Assembly: GCF_020510705.1 (NCBI RefSeq)
Contig: NZ_CP075184.1
Span: 4,674,501-4,738,500, forward strand
Length of the DNA stretch: 64,000 nucleotides
Source of the DNA: Acidovorax radicis
Lineage (GTDB): Bacteria; Pseudomonadota; Gammaproteobacteria; Burkholderiales; Burkholderiaceae_C
Reading direction: 5' to 3'
Shown piece by piece: positions 21,716 to 29,978 of the stretch. The position numbers and the translations under genes are program-made. The notes beneath the pieces were generated by a model. The model did not search any database and had not been told where the DNA came from. It saw only the letters and a list, made by a program, of their open reading frames with translations. How positions within the stretch are numbered: the first letter of the stretch is position 1; each line of letters starts with the position of its first letter.

Positions 21716-22396
21716 TCAGGCGGGCTCCATGCCCTGCTTGCGTTTGGCTTCGGCAGCGGCCGGAGAGGCCAGGTAGGCCAGCAAGGCGCGGGCGGCTTCC
21801 GGCTGCTGCGACAACGCGCCAATGCTCGCTGAAAACGTGGTGGTGATCTGGATGGCCGGTGGCAGCGGGCCCACGATCTGGATGCCCTGCACGTGCAGCA
21901 GCTCGCTCAGTTGCTGAAAGCCCAACGCCACCTCGCCCTTGGCCACCAGCGAGCCCACGGGCACGCCGGGGGGCGCCTGCACCATGCGCGGGGCGATCTG
22001 ATCGGCAATGCCCCAGCGCTCAAACAGTTTGCTCAGCGCCACGCCGCTGGGGCCGGTGGACAGGCTGATGCTGGGCGCGGCCAGCACGGCATTGCGCACG
22101 GCGTCTTCGTTCGACAGGTCGGGCAGCGGCGCGCCTGCAGGCACGGCCACGGCCACGCCGGAGTGCACCCAGTCCACCTTGCTGCCGGGCAGCAAATGGC
22201 CTGCGGCCAAAAGCTTGTCGATGGCGTCGGAGGCCAGGATGACCACGTCGAACGCCTCACCGGCCGCCACGCGCTTGGCCGCGTCCACGCCGCCCACCGA
22301 TTCGATGGCGGCCTGCGTGCCCGATTGCTGCGCAAAACCGGCCACCAGATCGGCCAGCACCTGGCGCGTGGCCATGGAAGAAATGCCTCGGATCAC
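21716..22396 (-). CDS. ModA-like substrate-binding-domain protein without signal peptide
   Basis: A 226-residue protein with the type II periplasmic-binding fold typical of molybdate-type ABC binding proteins (ISSMATRQVLADLVAGF, FDVVILASDAIDKLLAAGHL, LSTGPSGVALSKLFERWGI, GEVALGFQQLSELLHVQGIQIVGPLP). No N-terminal signal peptide is present: the GTG start at 22396 follows GTGAGG and begins VIRGISSMAT, directly in the fold. It therefore looks cytosolic, perhaps a ligand sensor or carrier. It is the first gene of the pmd operon, in the position where C. testosteroni has the tautomerase and transporter genes pmdU/pmdK. Function not established. Confidence 0.8.
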   Translation of the reverse strand: MIRGISSMATRQVLADLVAGFAQQSGTQAAIESVGGVDAAKRVAAGEAFDVVILASDAIDKLLAAGHLLPGSKVDWVHSGVAVAVPAGAPLPDLSNEDAVRNAVLAAPSISLSTGPSGVALSKLFERWGIADQIAPRMVQAPPGVPVGSLVAKGEVALGFQQLSELLHVQGIQIVGPLPPAIQITTTFSASIGALSQQPEAARALLAYLASPAAAEAKRKQGMEPA

Positions 22397-22544
22397 AGTA
22401 AAGCCTCACGCACATCAGGGGCTGTGCCACCAATGCGCCCCAGAGCGTGGGCCTGAGATGCATTCTTGTTTGCGTGAGTCTGGACGGGCTGCGTCATGCG
22501 TTGTCTCCTGCCGGGCTGCGGGTGGCCCAGGCGGTGCGTGCAGT

Positions 22545-22552
22545 TGTATACA
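22545..22552. promoter_or_regulatory. TGTATACA operator, pmd operon
   Basis: TTGTATACATG about 150 bp upstream of the first pmd-operon start. Read on the minus strand it is CATGTATACAAC, sharing ATGTATACAAC exactly with the site before vanA. Matches a GntR/FCD-type palindrome. Confidence 0.65.
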
Positions 22553-22613
22553 TGCCGCCGATTGTGGGCAGCGGCAGCCCAAACATGAAGGCGGCACCGG
22601 CACTACCAGATAT

Positions 22614-22626
22614 ATCATTCCGTGAT
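22614..22626. promoter_or_regulatory. Possible LysR-regulator site between pmdR and the pmd operon
   Basis: Short inverted repeat ATCA-ttccg-TGAT, 43 bp before the pmdR ATG in the divergent intergenic region. It is a plausible LysR-type binding half-site pair, but short. Confidence 0.35.
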
Positions 22627-22668
22627 CGTTGACGTGAAGCTATTGCAAATAGCAGAGAGCATTTCCCC

Positions 22669-23601
22669 ATGGACCTCAAGCAGATCGAATACTTTGTGCG
22701 GGTGGCCGAGCTGGGTAGCTTTACCCGCGCCTCGGTGGTGCTGGACATTGCCCAGCCCGCCCTGAGCCGCCAGGTGCGCCTGCTGGAGGTGGAGCTGCGC
22801 CAGAACCTGCTGGTGCGCAATGGCCGGGGCGCCACGCCCACCGAGGCGGGCAAGCTGCTGCTGGAGCACGGGCGCGGCATCTTGCACCAGGTGGAACGCG
22901 CCCGCGAGGAGCTGGGCCGCGTGCGCGGCGCCCTGGCCGGGCGTGTGGCCATCGGCCTGCCGCCCAGCATTGCCAAGGTGCTGACCGTGCCGCTGACCCG
23001 CGCCTTCCGCGTGAAGATGCCCGACGCGGCGCTGGCCATCAGCGAGGGGCTGTCGGTGGCCATGCGCGAGTCGCTGACCACCGGGCTGCTCGACATTGCG
23101 CTGCTCTACAACACCACGCCCGCGCCGGGCATCGAGACCACGGCGCTGCTGGAGGAAGACCTGTTCCTGGTGCAGCGGCGGCCCGCAGGGGCGGCCACGG
23201 TGGACCCCGCACCGCTGGCGCTTGACGAGCTGCCCCGCTTTCCGCTGGTCATCCCCACACGGCCCAATTCCATTCGCATGCTCGTGGAGTCTGAACTGGC
23301 CGCACGCGGCAAGCGCCCCCAGATCAGCCTGGAGATCGACGGTGTGGCCGCCATCCTGGACCTGGTGGCCGATGGTGCTGGCTGTGCCGTGCTGCCCATG
23401 AATGCGGTCACCACGTCGGGCAAACCCGAGGTGTTTTTCACCCGGCCGATCCAGGCGGCCAGCGTCGACGGTGCCGACATGGGGCTTTTGCGCAGCAAAC
23501 TGTTTCTGGCCGTGAGCTCACAGCGCCCCGCCACACTCACGCAGCAGGCGATGGCGGAGCTGATTCGCACCACCTTGCAGGCGCTTTACAGGGCGCCGTG
23601 A
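22669..23601 (+). CDS. pmdR: LysR-family regulator of the pmd operon
   Basis: A 310-residue LysR-type transcription factor. The N-terminal winged helix-turn-helix is MDLKQIEYFVRVAELGSFTRASVVLDIAQPALSRQVRLLEVEL, followed by a linker helix and an effector-binding domain (GRVAIGLPPSIAKVLTVPL, LDIALLYN, GVAAILDLVADGAGCAVLP). It is transcribed away from the pmd operon across a 272-bp intergenic region, the standard arrangement for the activator. The effector is probably a pathway acid such as protocatechuate or a ring-cleavage product; this is inference from position. The name follows C. testosteroni usage. Confidence 0.88.
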   Translation: MDLKQIEYFVRVAELGSFTRASVVLDIAQPALSRQVRLLEVELRQNLLVRNGRGATPTEAGKLLLEHGRGILHQVERAREELGRVRGALAGRVAIGLPPSIAKVLTVPLTRAFRVKMPDAALAISEGLSVAMRESLTTGLLDIALLYNTTPAPGIETTALLEEDLFLVQRRPAGAATVDPAPLALDELPRFPLVIPTRPNSIRMLVESELAARGKRPQISLEIDGVAAILDLVADGAGCAVLPMNAVTTSGKPEVFFTRPIQAASVDGADMGLLRSKLFLAVSSQRPATLTQQAMAELIRTTLQALYRAP

Positions 23602-23687
23602 CCCTTCCAGGAGCCTGCCGGACTTGGAAATCGTCGGCTGCAAATGGACCGCAGCGCGTGGCGCGTCGCAGCCACCCTGCGCTACGG

Positions 23688-24671
23688 CTACTGTTTGGCG
23701 ATCTTCGCGCGCACGATCACATCGCTCCAGCGCTGCACATCGGCGGCAAGCCGGTCGCGCAATTGCGCAAGTGTACTGCCTTGCGCGTTGAGGTTCAACT
23801 CCAGCAGGCGTTTTTTGACCTCGGGCTGCGCCAGTGCGGCCTGCACCTCGCGCGATAAGCGATCCACCACCGCAGCGGGTGTTTTGGCGGGCACGGCCAG
23901 GCCGTTCCACGAGGTCACGTTGAACCCGGTCCACGGACCCGCGCTTTCGCGCAACGCAGGCACATCAGGCAGTTGGGGGGCGCGCTCGGCCCCCATCACG
24001 GCCAGGGGGCGCAAAGCCTTGGCGCCGATCTGGGGCATGAGCCCACCGAGGATGTCGATCATCACGTCTATCTCGCCGCCCCGCAGCGCGGTGATGACGG
24101 GCGGTGTGCCATTGAAGGGGACGACCTGCGCATCCACACCTGCCGTCACCTTGAACAGCTCCGCCGCCAGGTGCTGCGTGGTGCCAATCTGGGGGGTGCC
24201 GATATTGAGCTGGCCCGGATGTGCACGCGCATACGCCAGCAAATCGGCCAGGGTCTTGAAGCGCCCACCCTCACGCACCACCACCGCGAGATCAAAGGTG
24301 GCCAGCAACGACACGGGAGCAAAGTCCTTGAGCGTGTCAAACGGCAGCTTGCTGAAAAGTGCCGCACTGACCGCCGTGCCGCTGCTCACCAGCAGCAGCG
24401 TGTAGCCGTCTGGCTCAGCGCGCGCCACCAGGTCGCCGGCCACCACGCCTCCGGCGCTGGGCTTGTTGTCGATGACCACACTTTGCCCCAGCGGGCCCGC
24501 CATCTTCTGCGCCACTGTGCGTGCCGTGATGTCAGCCGCACCACCGGCCGCATTGGGCACCACGATGCGCAGTGGGCGTGACGGAAAGCGGGTCTGAGCA
24601 GACACAGGGCCCACACCAGCGCCAAGGCTGGCGACCAGCCAGAGAAAAAGGGTACGGCGGTCAACGGCCAT
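23688..24671 (-). CDS. Bug-family (TctC) solute-binding protein
   Basis: A 327-residue exported binding protein: signal peptide with cleavage near PVSAQT, then FPSRPLRIVVPNAAGGAADITAR, IDNKPSAGGVVAGDLVA, LPFDTLKDFAPV, LRESAGPWTGFNVTSWNGLAVPAKTP. It starts 4 bp after the livF stop, so it is the last cistron of the ABC-importer operon, which already has its own LivK-type binding protein. Its ligand may overlap with that of the importer. A GTG 18 bp upstream inside livF is an alternative start. It converges with pmdR. Confidence 0.88.
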   Translation of the reverse strand: MAVDRRTLFLWLVASLGAGVGPVSAQTRFPSRPLRIVVPNAAGGAADITARTVAQKMAGPLGQSVVIDNKPSAGGVVAGDLVARAEPDGYTLLLVSSGTAVSAALFSKLPFDTLKDFAPVSLLATFDLAVVVREGGRFKTLADLLAYARAHPGQLNIGTPQIGTTQHLAAELFKVTAGVDAQVVPFNGTPPVITALRGGEIDVMIDILGGLMPQIGAKALRPLAVMGAERAPQLPDVPALRESAGPWTGFNVTSWNGLAVPAKTPAAVVDRLSREVQAALAQPEVKKRLLELNLNAQGSTLAQLRDRLAADVQRWSDVIVRAKIAKQ

Positions 24672-24675
24672 AGAC

Positions 24676-25407
24676 TTACCTCGCAACACCCAACAAGCGG
24701 TCGAGCAGCTCGGGCTGCGCGCTCAATTCGGCAGCCGTGCCGGCATGCACCACCGTGCCTCGGTCCAGCACGTCCGCGCGGTCGGAGATGGCCAGGATGG
24801 CCTGGGGGTGCTGCTCCACGATGATGGCCGACAGGCCCTCTTCGCGCGTGATGCGGCGGATGGCGCGCAGCAGCTCTTCCACAATGATGGGCGCCAGGCC
24901 TTCGAGCGGCTCGTCGAGCAGCAGCAGGCGTGGGTTGAGCACCAGCGCGCGGCCCACGGCGAGCATCTGCTGCTCGCCACCGGACAGCTGCGTGCCCAGA
25001 TTGGTCTTGCGTTCGGCCAGACGCGGGAACATCTCGTACACGCGCTCGGGCGTCCATTGCCGAGCGGTCGAGCCTTTGCGGCCCGGGCGCGCCACGGCCG
25101 TGAGGTTCTCGTGCACGGTGAGCGACTTGAAGATGTTGCGCTCTTGCGGCACCCAGCCGATGCCGGCCGCTGCGCGCTCATGCGGGGGCAGCTTGTGCAG
25201 CGCCACGCCCGCCAGGCTCACCGTGCCCGCGTGCTGGCGCGTGGCGCCGGCCAGCGTGTTGATGAGCGTGGTCTTGCCCGTGCCATTGCGGCCCAGCAGG
25301 GCCAGCGTGTCACCCTCGGGCAGGGCCAGTGAAACGCCTTGCAGCACCACGGCCTCGCCATAGCCTGCGCTCAGGCCCTCGATGCGCAAGAGTTCTGTCT
25401 TAGACAT
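24676..25407 (-). CDS. livF: Branched-chain-type ABC transporter ATPase (LivF-like)
   Basis: A 243-residue ATP-hydrolysing subunit of a HAAT-family importer. Walker A GRNGTGKTT, Q-loop region VPQERNIFKSLTVHENL, signature LSGGEQQMLAVGRAL, Walker B LLLLDEPLEGLAP and the switch His in IIVEQHP are all present. The start MSKTELLRIEGLSAGYGEAV overlaps the end of livG by 8 bp. By context the transported compound is probably an aromatic acid (vanillate or protocatechuate), not leucine; this is inference. Confidence 0.93.
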   Translation of the reverse strand: MSKTELLRIEGLSAGYGEAVVLQGVSLALPEGDTLALLGRNGTGKTTLINTLAGATRQHAGTVSLAGVALHKLPPHERAAAGIGWVPQERNIFKSLTVHENLTAVARPGRKGSTARQWTPERVYEMFPRLAERKTNLGTQLSGGEQQMLAVGRALVLNPRLLLLDEPLEGLAPIIVEELLRAIRRITREEGLSAIIVEQHPQAILAISDRADVLDRGTVVHAGTAAELSAQPELLDRLLGVAR

Positions 25408-26260
25408 GCAAACCTCCCGCCCCCACGCTCCCCGCTGCGCGTGGTTCGCTGCCCCCCAAGGGGGCCCTCGTGCCTTGGGGCGGCCCGGCGTCACTCGATG
25501 ACTCCCCATGGCCGAGGTACACGGCCTTCACCTGCGCGTCGTTGGCGATGGTGTCGGGGTCGCCCTCGGTGAGCACGGTGCCGTTGACCAGCACCGTCAT
25601 GCGGTTGGCAAAGCTGAAAACCAGGTCCATATCGTGTTCGATCAACAGCACCGACACATCGGCGGGCAGTGCCGCCACGGTCTGCAGCAGCTCCTCACGC
25701 TCGCCCGCCGGCACACCGGCCACGGGCTCGTCCAGCAGCAGCACGCGCGGCTCGCAGGCCAGCGCAATGGCGATCTCCAGCAGGCGGCGCTTGCCATAAG
25801 CCAGCACGCGCGTTTGCTCGGCCATGACGGAGGTGAGGTGGAACTGCTCCAGCAACTGCTCGCAGCGCTCGGTGACGGCGCGGCGCGCGCCCAGCGGCTG
25901 CCACCATTTGCCGCCCAGGCCTTGCTGCTGCGACACGGTGAGCGCCAGCGTCTCCAGCGGCGTGAGGGTATCGAACAGCTGGTTGATCTGGAACGTGCGC
26001 ACCATGCCGCGCTGCACGCGCTGGTGCGGCGCCAGGCGCGTGATGTCCTGGCCTTCCAGCGTGATGGAGCCTTCGGTGGGCTCCAGCACGCCGGTCAGCA
26101 GGTTGATGAGCGTGGTCTTGCCCGCGCCGTTGGGGCCGATGAGCGCATGGCGCGCACCCTGCTTCAGGTTCAGCGTGACGTTGTTGGTGGCGGTGATGCC
26201 GCCAAAACGCTTGACAAGACCCTGGGCCGATAGCACGGTGGTGGAGGTAGAGATATTCAT
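25400..26260 (-). CDS. livG: Branched-chain-type ABC transporter ATPase (LivG-like) with repeat-derived tail
   Basis: A 286-residue ATPase subunit: Walker A GPNGAGKTT, RTFQINQLFDTLTPLE, a diverged signature LAYGKRRLLEIAIAL, Walker B LLLDEPVAGVP and LLIEHDMDLVFSFANRM. The normal LivG end is near VKAVYLGHG. The following ~33 residues (SSSDAGPPQGTRAPLGGSEP and onward) are encoded by a family 2 repeat and run into the livF start. The start MNISTSTTVLSAQGLVKRFGG was chosen over a longer unconserved frame. It lies 166 bp after livM. Confidence 0.92.
   Translation of the reverse strand: MNISTSTTVLSAQGLVKRFGGITATNNVTLNLKQGARHALIGPNGAGKTTLINLLTGVLEPTEGSITLEGQDITRLAPHQRVQRGMVRTFQINQLFDTLTPLETLALTVSQQQGLGGKWWQPLGARRAVTERCEQLLEQFHLTSVMAEQTRVLAYGKRRLLEIAIALACEPRVLLLDEPVAGVPAGEREELLQTVAALPADVSVLLIEHDMDLVFSFANRMTVLVNGTVLTEGDPDTIANDAQVKAVYLGHGESSSDAGPPQGTRAPLGGSEPRAAGSVGAGGLHV
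25420..25490 (-). repeat. Family 2 repeat forming the 3' end of livG
   Basis: GCCGCCCCAAGG ... CCCTTGGGGGGCAGCGAACCACGCGCAGCG on the coding strand (described in parts), related to the other family 2 copies but lying inside the reading frame of livG. Confidence 0.6.
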
Positions 26261-26325
26261 GTCAGTGATCCATTGCACTGCGCACAGCACGCAACCCGTG
26301 AAACTGGCGCGACGCATTGCGCGGG

Positions 26326-26424
26326 CAGCCACGCAAGGGCCGCCCCGCCGCGCTGGCTGCGTCCCCCTCCCCTAGCGCGCAGCGCGTAGAGAGAGGGGGA
26401 AGGCGCGAAGCGACTCAGGGGGTG
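26326..26424 (-). repeat. Family 2 repeat between livM and livG
   Basis: On the minus strand it starts CCCCCTGAGTCGCTTCGCG directly after the livM stop, passes a C-run/G-run stem (TCCCCCTCTC ... GAGGGGGA) and ends CGGGGCGGCCCTTGC. A strong hairpin in the operon mRNA. Confidence 0.75.
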
Positions 26425-26426
26425 TT

Positions 26427-27398
26427 TCATTTCCTAAACCAGTTCCAGGGGCGGAACAACCGCTCGCGTCCGACCAGCACCAGCACCACCAGGAACAGGC
26501 CGATCCAGAAGGTCCAGTATTGCGGCGTGACCGACGAGATCACGTCCTGCAGCAGCTTGAAACCTATGGCGCCCAGGATGCCACCATAGAGCCAACCCAC
26601 GCCGCCGATCACCAGAATCAGCATCACATCGGCGGAACGGTGAAACTCGAACAGGTCGAGCGACGCGAAGCCCGTGGTTTGCGTGAGCAGCGCCCCGGCG
26701 GCACCGGCCAGCGCAGCGGCCAGCGTGTAGACCTGCGCGAGCTTGACGGTGACCGGGATGCCGATGGCCATGGCACGCAGCCGGTTGTCGCGGATCGCCT
26801 TGAGCGTGGCACCAAACGGTGACTGCACGATGCGCCGGGCGATCAGAAAGAACACCACCAGCACGGTCAGCGAATACCACGCCGCCGTGCGCCCATACAG
26901 ATCGAAGTCGAAGCGGCCGAGCAATGGGCCCATCACCACGCCCTGCAGGCCATCGGCTCCGCCGGTCAGCCAGTCGAGCTTGTTGGCAAGCTCCAGCATC
27001 ACGAGGCCCACGCCCAGCGTGACCATGAGGCGGGTCAGGTCCGTTCCCCGCATGATAGTCAGAGACGCCAAAGCCCCGAGCACAGCAGCCGCTGCGATGC
27101 CCACCGCCAAACCCACCAGCGGGTCGGGCATGACATGTTTGGCAAACAGGGCCGCCGCGTAGCCCCCCAGGCCGAAGAAGGCCGCATGGCCCAAGGAGAC
27201 GATGCCGGTATAGCCCAGAATCAAATCCAGCGACAGGGCAAACAGCGCCACGATGGCGATTTCATTGATGATGAGTGCGTGGCTGGGGAGTGCAAACGGT
27301 GCGACAAAAGCGAGCAGCCAGAAGAGGGGCTCCCACCAGCGAAAACGCCGGACACGCAGCAAAGAATCTGCGGCAGGGGAAGAGTTTGCGGGGGTCAT
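26427..27398 (-). CDS. livM: Branched-chain-type ABC transporter permease (LivM-like)
   Basis: A 323-residue inner-membrane permease with about ten hydrophobic segments. Family landmarks are LDLILGYTGIVSLGHAAFFGLGGYAAALF, GTDLTRLMVTLGVG, TGGADGLQGV, SPFGATLKAIRDNRLRAMAIGI (the EAA-like loop contacting the ATPases) and IGGVGWLYGGILGAIGF. Second permease of the importer, following livH by about 130 bp that hold a family 2 repeat. Confidence 0.93.
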   Translation of the reverse strand: MTPANSSPAADSLLRVRRFRWWEPLFWLLAFVAPFALPSHALIINEIAIVALFALSLDLILGYTGIVSLGHAAFFGLGGYAAALFAKHVMPDPLVGLAVGIAAAAVLGALASLTIMRGTDLTRLMVTLGVGLVMLELANKLDWLTGGADGLQGVVMGPLLGRFDFDLYGRTAAWYSLTVLVVFFLIARRIVQSPFGATLKAIRDNRLRAMAIGIPVTVKLAQVYTLAAALAGAAGALLTQTTGFASLDLFEFHRSADVMLILVIGGVGWLYGGILGAIGFKLLQDVISSVTPQYWTFWIGLFLVVLVLVGRERLFRPWNWFRK

Positions 27399-27411
27399 TG
27401 TTCAGTGTCCG

Positions 27412-27521
27412 GCGAAGTGGGCACGCAGGCCAGTGCACCCGTAGAACTGGCTTTGCCAGGCCACCGGGTGCGTCCCCCTCCCGCAGGAGAGGTGGGAAGA
27501 CGCGAAGCGGCTCAGGGGGTG
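27412..27521 (-). repeat. Family 2 repeat between livH and livM
   Basis: Minus strand begins CCCCCTGAGCCGCTTCGCG just after the livH stop and ends with CACCCGGTGGCCTGGCAAAG, a tail variant shared with the 49.5-kb copy and different from the GGCGGCCCTTGC tail of other copies. Confidence 0.7.
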
Positions 27522-27527
27522 CTTCAT

Positions 27528-28400
27528 TTATTTGCCTCCCTTGCGCACAAATAGACCTTGCGGGCGCCAGATCAGGATCACGATCATGAGGCTGTACACA
27601 ATGAAAGCGCCGAGTTTGGGGATGTAGTACTTGCCCGCCACGTCGGCAATGCCCAGCAGCAGCGCGGCCAGCAGCGGGCCGGTGATGGACGAGGTGCCAC
27701 CCACGGCCACCACGATCAAAAAGTAGATCATGAACTTGAGCGGGAAGCTCGGGTCGAGCCCCAGCACTTCAGCGCCCAGCGCACCGCCCAAGCCCGCGAG
27801 GCCAGAGCCAAAGGCAAAGGTGGACAAAAACACGATGTTCACGTTGATGCCCATGCCGGCCGCCACGCGCTGGTCGTCCACGCTGGCGCGCAGGCGGCTG
27901 CCGAAGCGGGTTTTGGTGAGCACATATTGCAGGCCTACAGTGAGCGCTGCGCACACCGCAATGATGAACAGGCGGTAGTGCCCCATGCCCAGCATCAACG
28001 CGCCCTCACCGATCTCGGTGCGGCCCTTGAGCCATTCGGGCAACTGCATGATCTGCTGCGTGGAGCCCACAAAATAGTCCACGCTGGCCACGGCCATGAA
28101 CACGAGACCGATCGAGAAAAGCACCTGGTCCAGATGGGACTTGTGATAGAGCGGCCGGTACAGGGTGCGCTCCAGCACCCCACCCAGCAAGGCCGAGCCC
28201 AGGAAGGCCAGGGGCAGGCACACAAGAAACGGCACATTCAGCCGCTGCATCAGCAGCACCGTGATGTAGCCCCCCGCCATGGCGAAAGCCCCGTGCGCCA
28301 GGTTGATGAAGTTCATCAGCCCCATGGTCACGGCCAAACCCACCGCCAGAATGAACAGCAGCATGCCGTAGGCAACGCCGTCAAAAAGAATGGTCAGCAT
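27528..28400 (-). CDS. livH: Branched-chain-type ABC transporter permease (LivH-like)
   Basis: A 290-residue permease with eight or so transmembrane helices. Characteristic segments are GVAYGMLLFILAVGLAVTMGLMNFINLAHGAFAMAGGY, RTLYRPLYHKSHLDQVLFSIGLVF, TRFGSRLRASVDDQRVAAGMGIN (the cytoplasmic ATPase-contact loop) and VVAVGGTSSITGPLLAALLLGIADVAGKYYIPKLGAFIVYSLMI. It is the second gene of the importer operon after livK, 241 bp downstream with family 2 and 3 repeats in between. Confidence 0.94.
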   Translation of the reverse strand: MLTILFDGVAYGMLLFILAVGLAVTMGLMNFINLAHGAFAMAGGYITVLLMQRLNVPFLVCLPLAFLGSALLGGVLERTLYRPLYHKSHLDQVLFSIGLVFMAVASVDYFVGSTQQIMQLPEWLKGRTEIGEGALMLGMGHYRLFIIAVCAALTVGLQYVLTKTRFGSRLRASVDDQRVAAGMGINVNIVFLSTFAFGSGLAGLGGALGAEVLGLDPSFPLKFMIYFLIVVAVGGTSSITGPLLAALLLGIADVAGKYYIPKLGAFIVYSLMIVILIWRPQGLFVRKGGK

Positions 28401-28496
28401 GAAAACACTTCAATGAAGACAAAAATGGACTACCGCACTGAGGCAGTGGAGGTGCCACGAACTGCCAAGGCGCTGCACTCAAGCTCCCCGCCTCGG

Positions 28497-28520
28497 CTTC
28501 GACAGGCTCAGCCCGAGTGG
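28497..28520. repeat. Family 3 repeat (CTTCGACAGGCTCAGCCCGA type)
   Basis: A single arm of the repeat also seen, as an inverted pair, at 41.21-41.28 kb. Located between livK and livH. Confidence 0.6.
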
Positions 28521-28565
28521 ATCTAGAGAGACCCCCGCTCGCAACTACGGGCGCGCCCTGGGCCA

Positions 28566-28640
28566 GTGCCGCCGTGCAAGGGCCGCCCCGCCGCAGGGGC
28601 GGCGTCCCCTGTAGGGGGAAGGCGCGCAGCGCCTCAGGGG
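28566..28640 (-). repeat. Family 2 repeat after livK
   Basis: Minus strand: CCCCTGAGGCGCTGCGCGCC, a short CCCCCTAC/GTAGGGGG-like stem and GGCGGGGCGGCCCTTGC. It starts at the livK stop. May reduce read-through so that the binding protein is made in excess of the permeases. Confidence 0.75.
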
Positions 28641-28641
28641 G

Positions 28642-29826
28642 CTACTTGGTTTTGCCAGGGTCCTTCACATCCTTGATCATGTCGAACTCCACGTTGTACA
28701 GCTGGCCGTTCACGCGCTCCACCTTGCGCAGATAAACGTCCTGCACGATGTCACGCGTCTGCGCGTCGATGAACACCTTGCCGCGCGGGCTCTCGAAGAC
28801 CTGGCCCTTCATGGCCGCCAGCAGCGCATCGCCGCCGCCTGCACCCTTGGTGGTCTTGAGCGCTTCATAGATCACGCGCATGCCGTCGTAGCCACCCACG
28901 GCCATGAAATTGGGGCGCAGGCCTTTGTTGGCCTTTTCGAAGGCTTCGACAAATTTTTTGTTCTGCGGCGAGGGGTGCGCGGCCGAGTAATGGTGCGAAG
29001 TGACCACGCCCAGCGCGCCGTCGCCCATGTCGTTGAGCTGGTCGTCATCGGTCACATCGCCGGTGGCGATCAGCTTGATGCCGGCCTTGTCGAGCCCACG
29101 CTCCAGAAACTGCTTCATCACCGCCGCACCCGCACCCGATGGCACAAAAACGAACAGGGCATCGGGCTTGGCATCACGCACTTTTTGCAAGAAAGGAGCG
29201 AAGTCGGGGTTACGCAGCGGCACCCGCAGCGCCTCAGTGACCTGGCCGCCGTTGAAAGCCAGGCGCTGGTTGAAATATTTCTCGGCATCAATGCCGGGGC
29301 CGTAATCGCTCACCAGCGTGACCACCTTCTTGATGCCGTTCTTGGGTGCCCAGTCGGCCAGCGCCACCGACACCTGCGGCAGCGTGAAGCTGGTGCGCAC
29401 CACGTACGGCGATGCTTCGGTAATGCTGGACGTTGCGGCCGCCATCACCACCAGAGGGGTTTTGGACTGTGTGGCCAGCGGTGCGGTCGCCATGGCCGAC
29501 GGCGTGATGCCCATGCCGGCCAGCACATTGACCTTCTCGTTCACCACCAGCTCTTGCGCCATGCGCCGCGTCACGTCAGGCAGGCTGGTGTCGTCTTTGA
29601 CGATGAGCTGCACCTTCTTGCCAGCCACTGTGTCGCCGTTCTGTGCCATGTAAAGCCGGGCAGCCGCTTCGATCTGGCGGCCGGTGGTGGCTTGCTGGCC
29701 CGTCATGGGCAGGATCAGGCCGATCTTGAACACATTGTCTTGCGCCGATGCGGGCAGCACGGCCAGTCCGGTCGCCAATGCCATGGCCGCAGCGGCCGAA
29801 GCACGAAGAAGGTGGCGTTTTTGCAT
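28642..29826 (-). CDS. livK: Branched-chain-type ABC transporter substrate-binding protein (LivK-like)
   Basis: A 394-residue periplasmic protein with a signal peptide cleaved near LPASAQD and a Leu/Ile/Val-binding-protein fold: FKIGLILPMTGQQATTGRQIEAAARLYM, VNVLAGMGITPSAMATAPLA, TPLVVMAAATSSITEASPYVVRTSF, VSDYGPGIDAEKYFNQ and VGGYDGMRVIYEAL. HAAT importers with such proteins often carry aromatic acids. It is the first gene of the importer operon, with a good AGGAGA site and a TGTATACA operator 23 bp upstream of the start. Confidence 0.93.
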   Translation of the reverse strand: MQKRHLLRASAAAAMALATGLAVLPASAQDNVFKIGLILPMTGQQATTGRQIEAAARLYMAQNGDTVAGKKVQLIVKDDTSLPDVTRRMAQELVVNEKVNVLAGMGITPSAMATAPLATQSKTPLVVMAAATSSITEASPYVVRTSFTLPQVSVALADWAPKNGIKKVVTLVSDYGPGIDAEKYFNQRLAFNGGQVTEALRVPLRNPDFAPFLQKVRDAKPDALFVFVPSGAGAAVMKQFLERGLDKAGIKLIATGDVTDDDQLNDMGDGALGVVTSHHYSAAHPSPQNKKFVEAFEKANKGLRPNFMAVGGYDGMRVIYEALKTTKGAGGGDALLAAMKGQVFESPRGKVFIDAQTRDIVQDVYLRKVERVNGQLYNVEFDMIKDVKDPGKTK

Positions 29827-29848
29827 CGTTGTCTCCTGTGAAAGTCTT

Positions 29849-29856
29849 TGTATACA
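29849..29856. promoter_or_regulatory. TGTATACA operator, importer operon
   Basis: TTTGTATACAGC, 23 bp before the livK start, where bound regulator would block transcription or translation initiation. Confidence 0.65.
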
Positions 29857-29978
29857 GCAATTGTTGCGCGGAGTTTGGCGGGGGCTGCGCTATTGCACAA
29901 GCGGGAATTTGAGCATTCAGGTATCACCAAATGCAATATCCCGAAGCACGGGACGGCGATACCGCACAGCACCCAGAC

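Noticed and set aside
22447..22632. A 61-codon frame between the pmd operon and pmdR
   Set aside because: Lies over the regulatory region and has no ribosome binding site.
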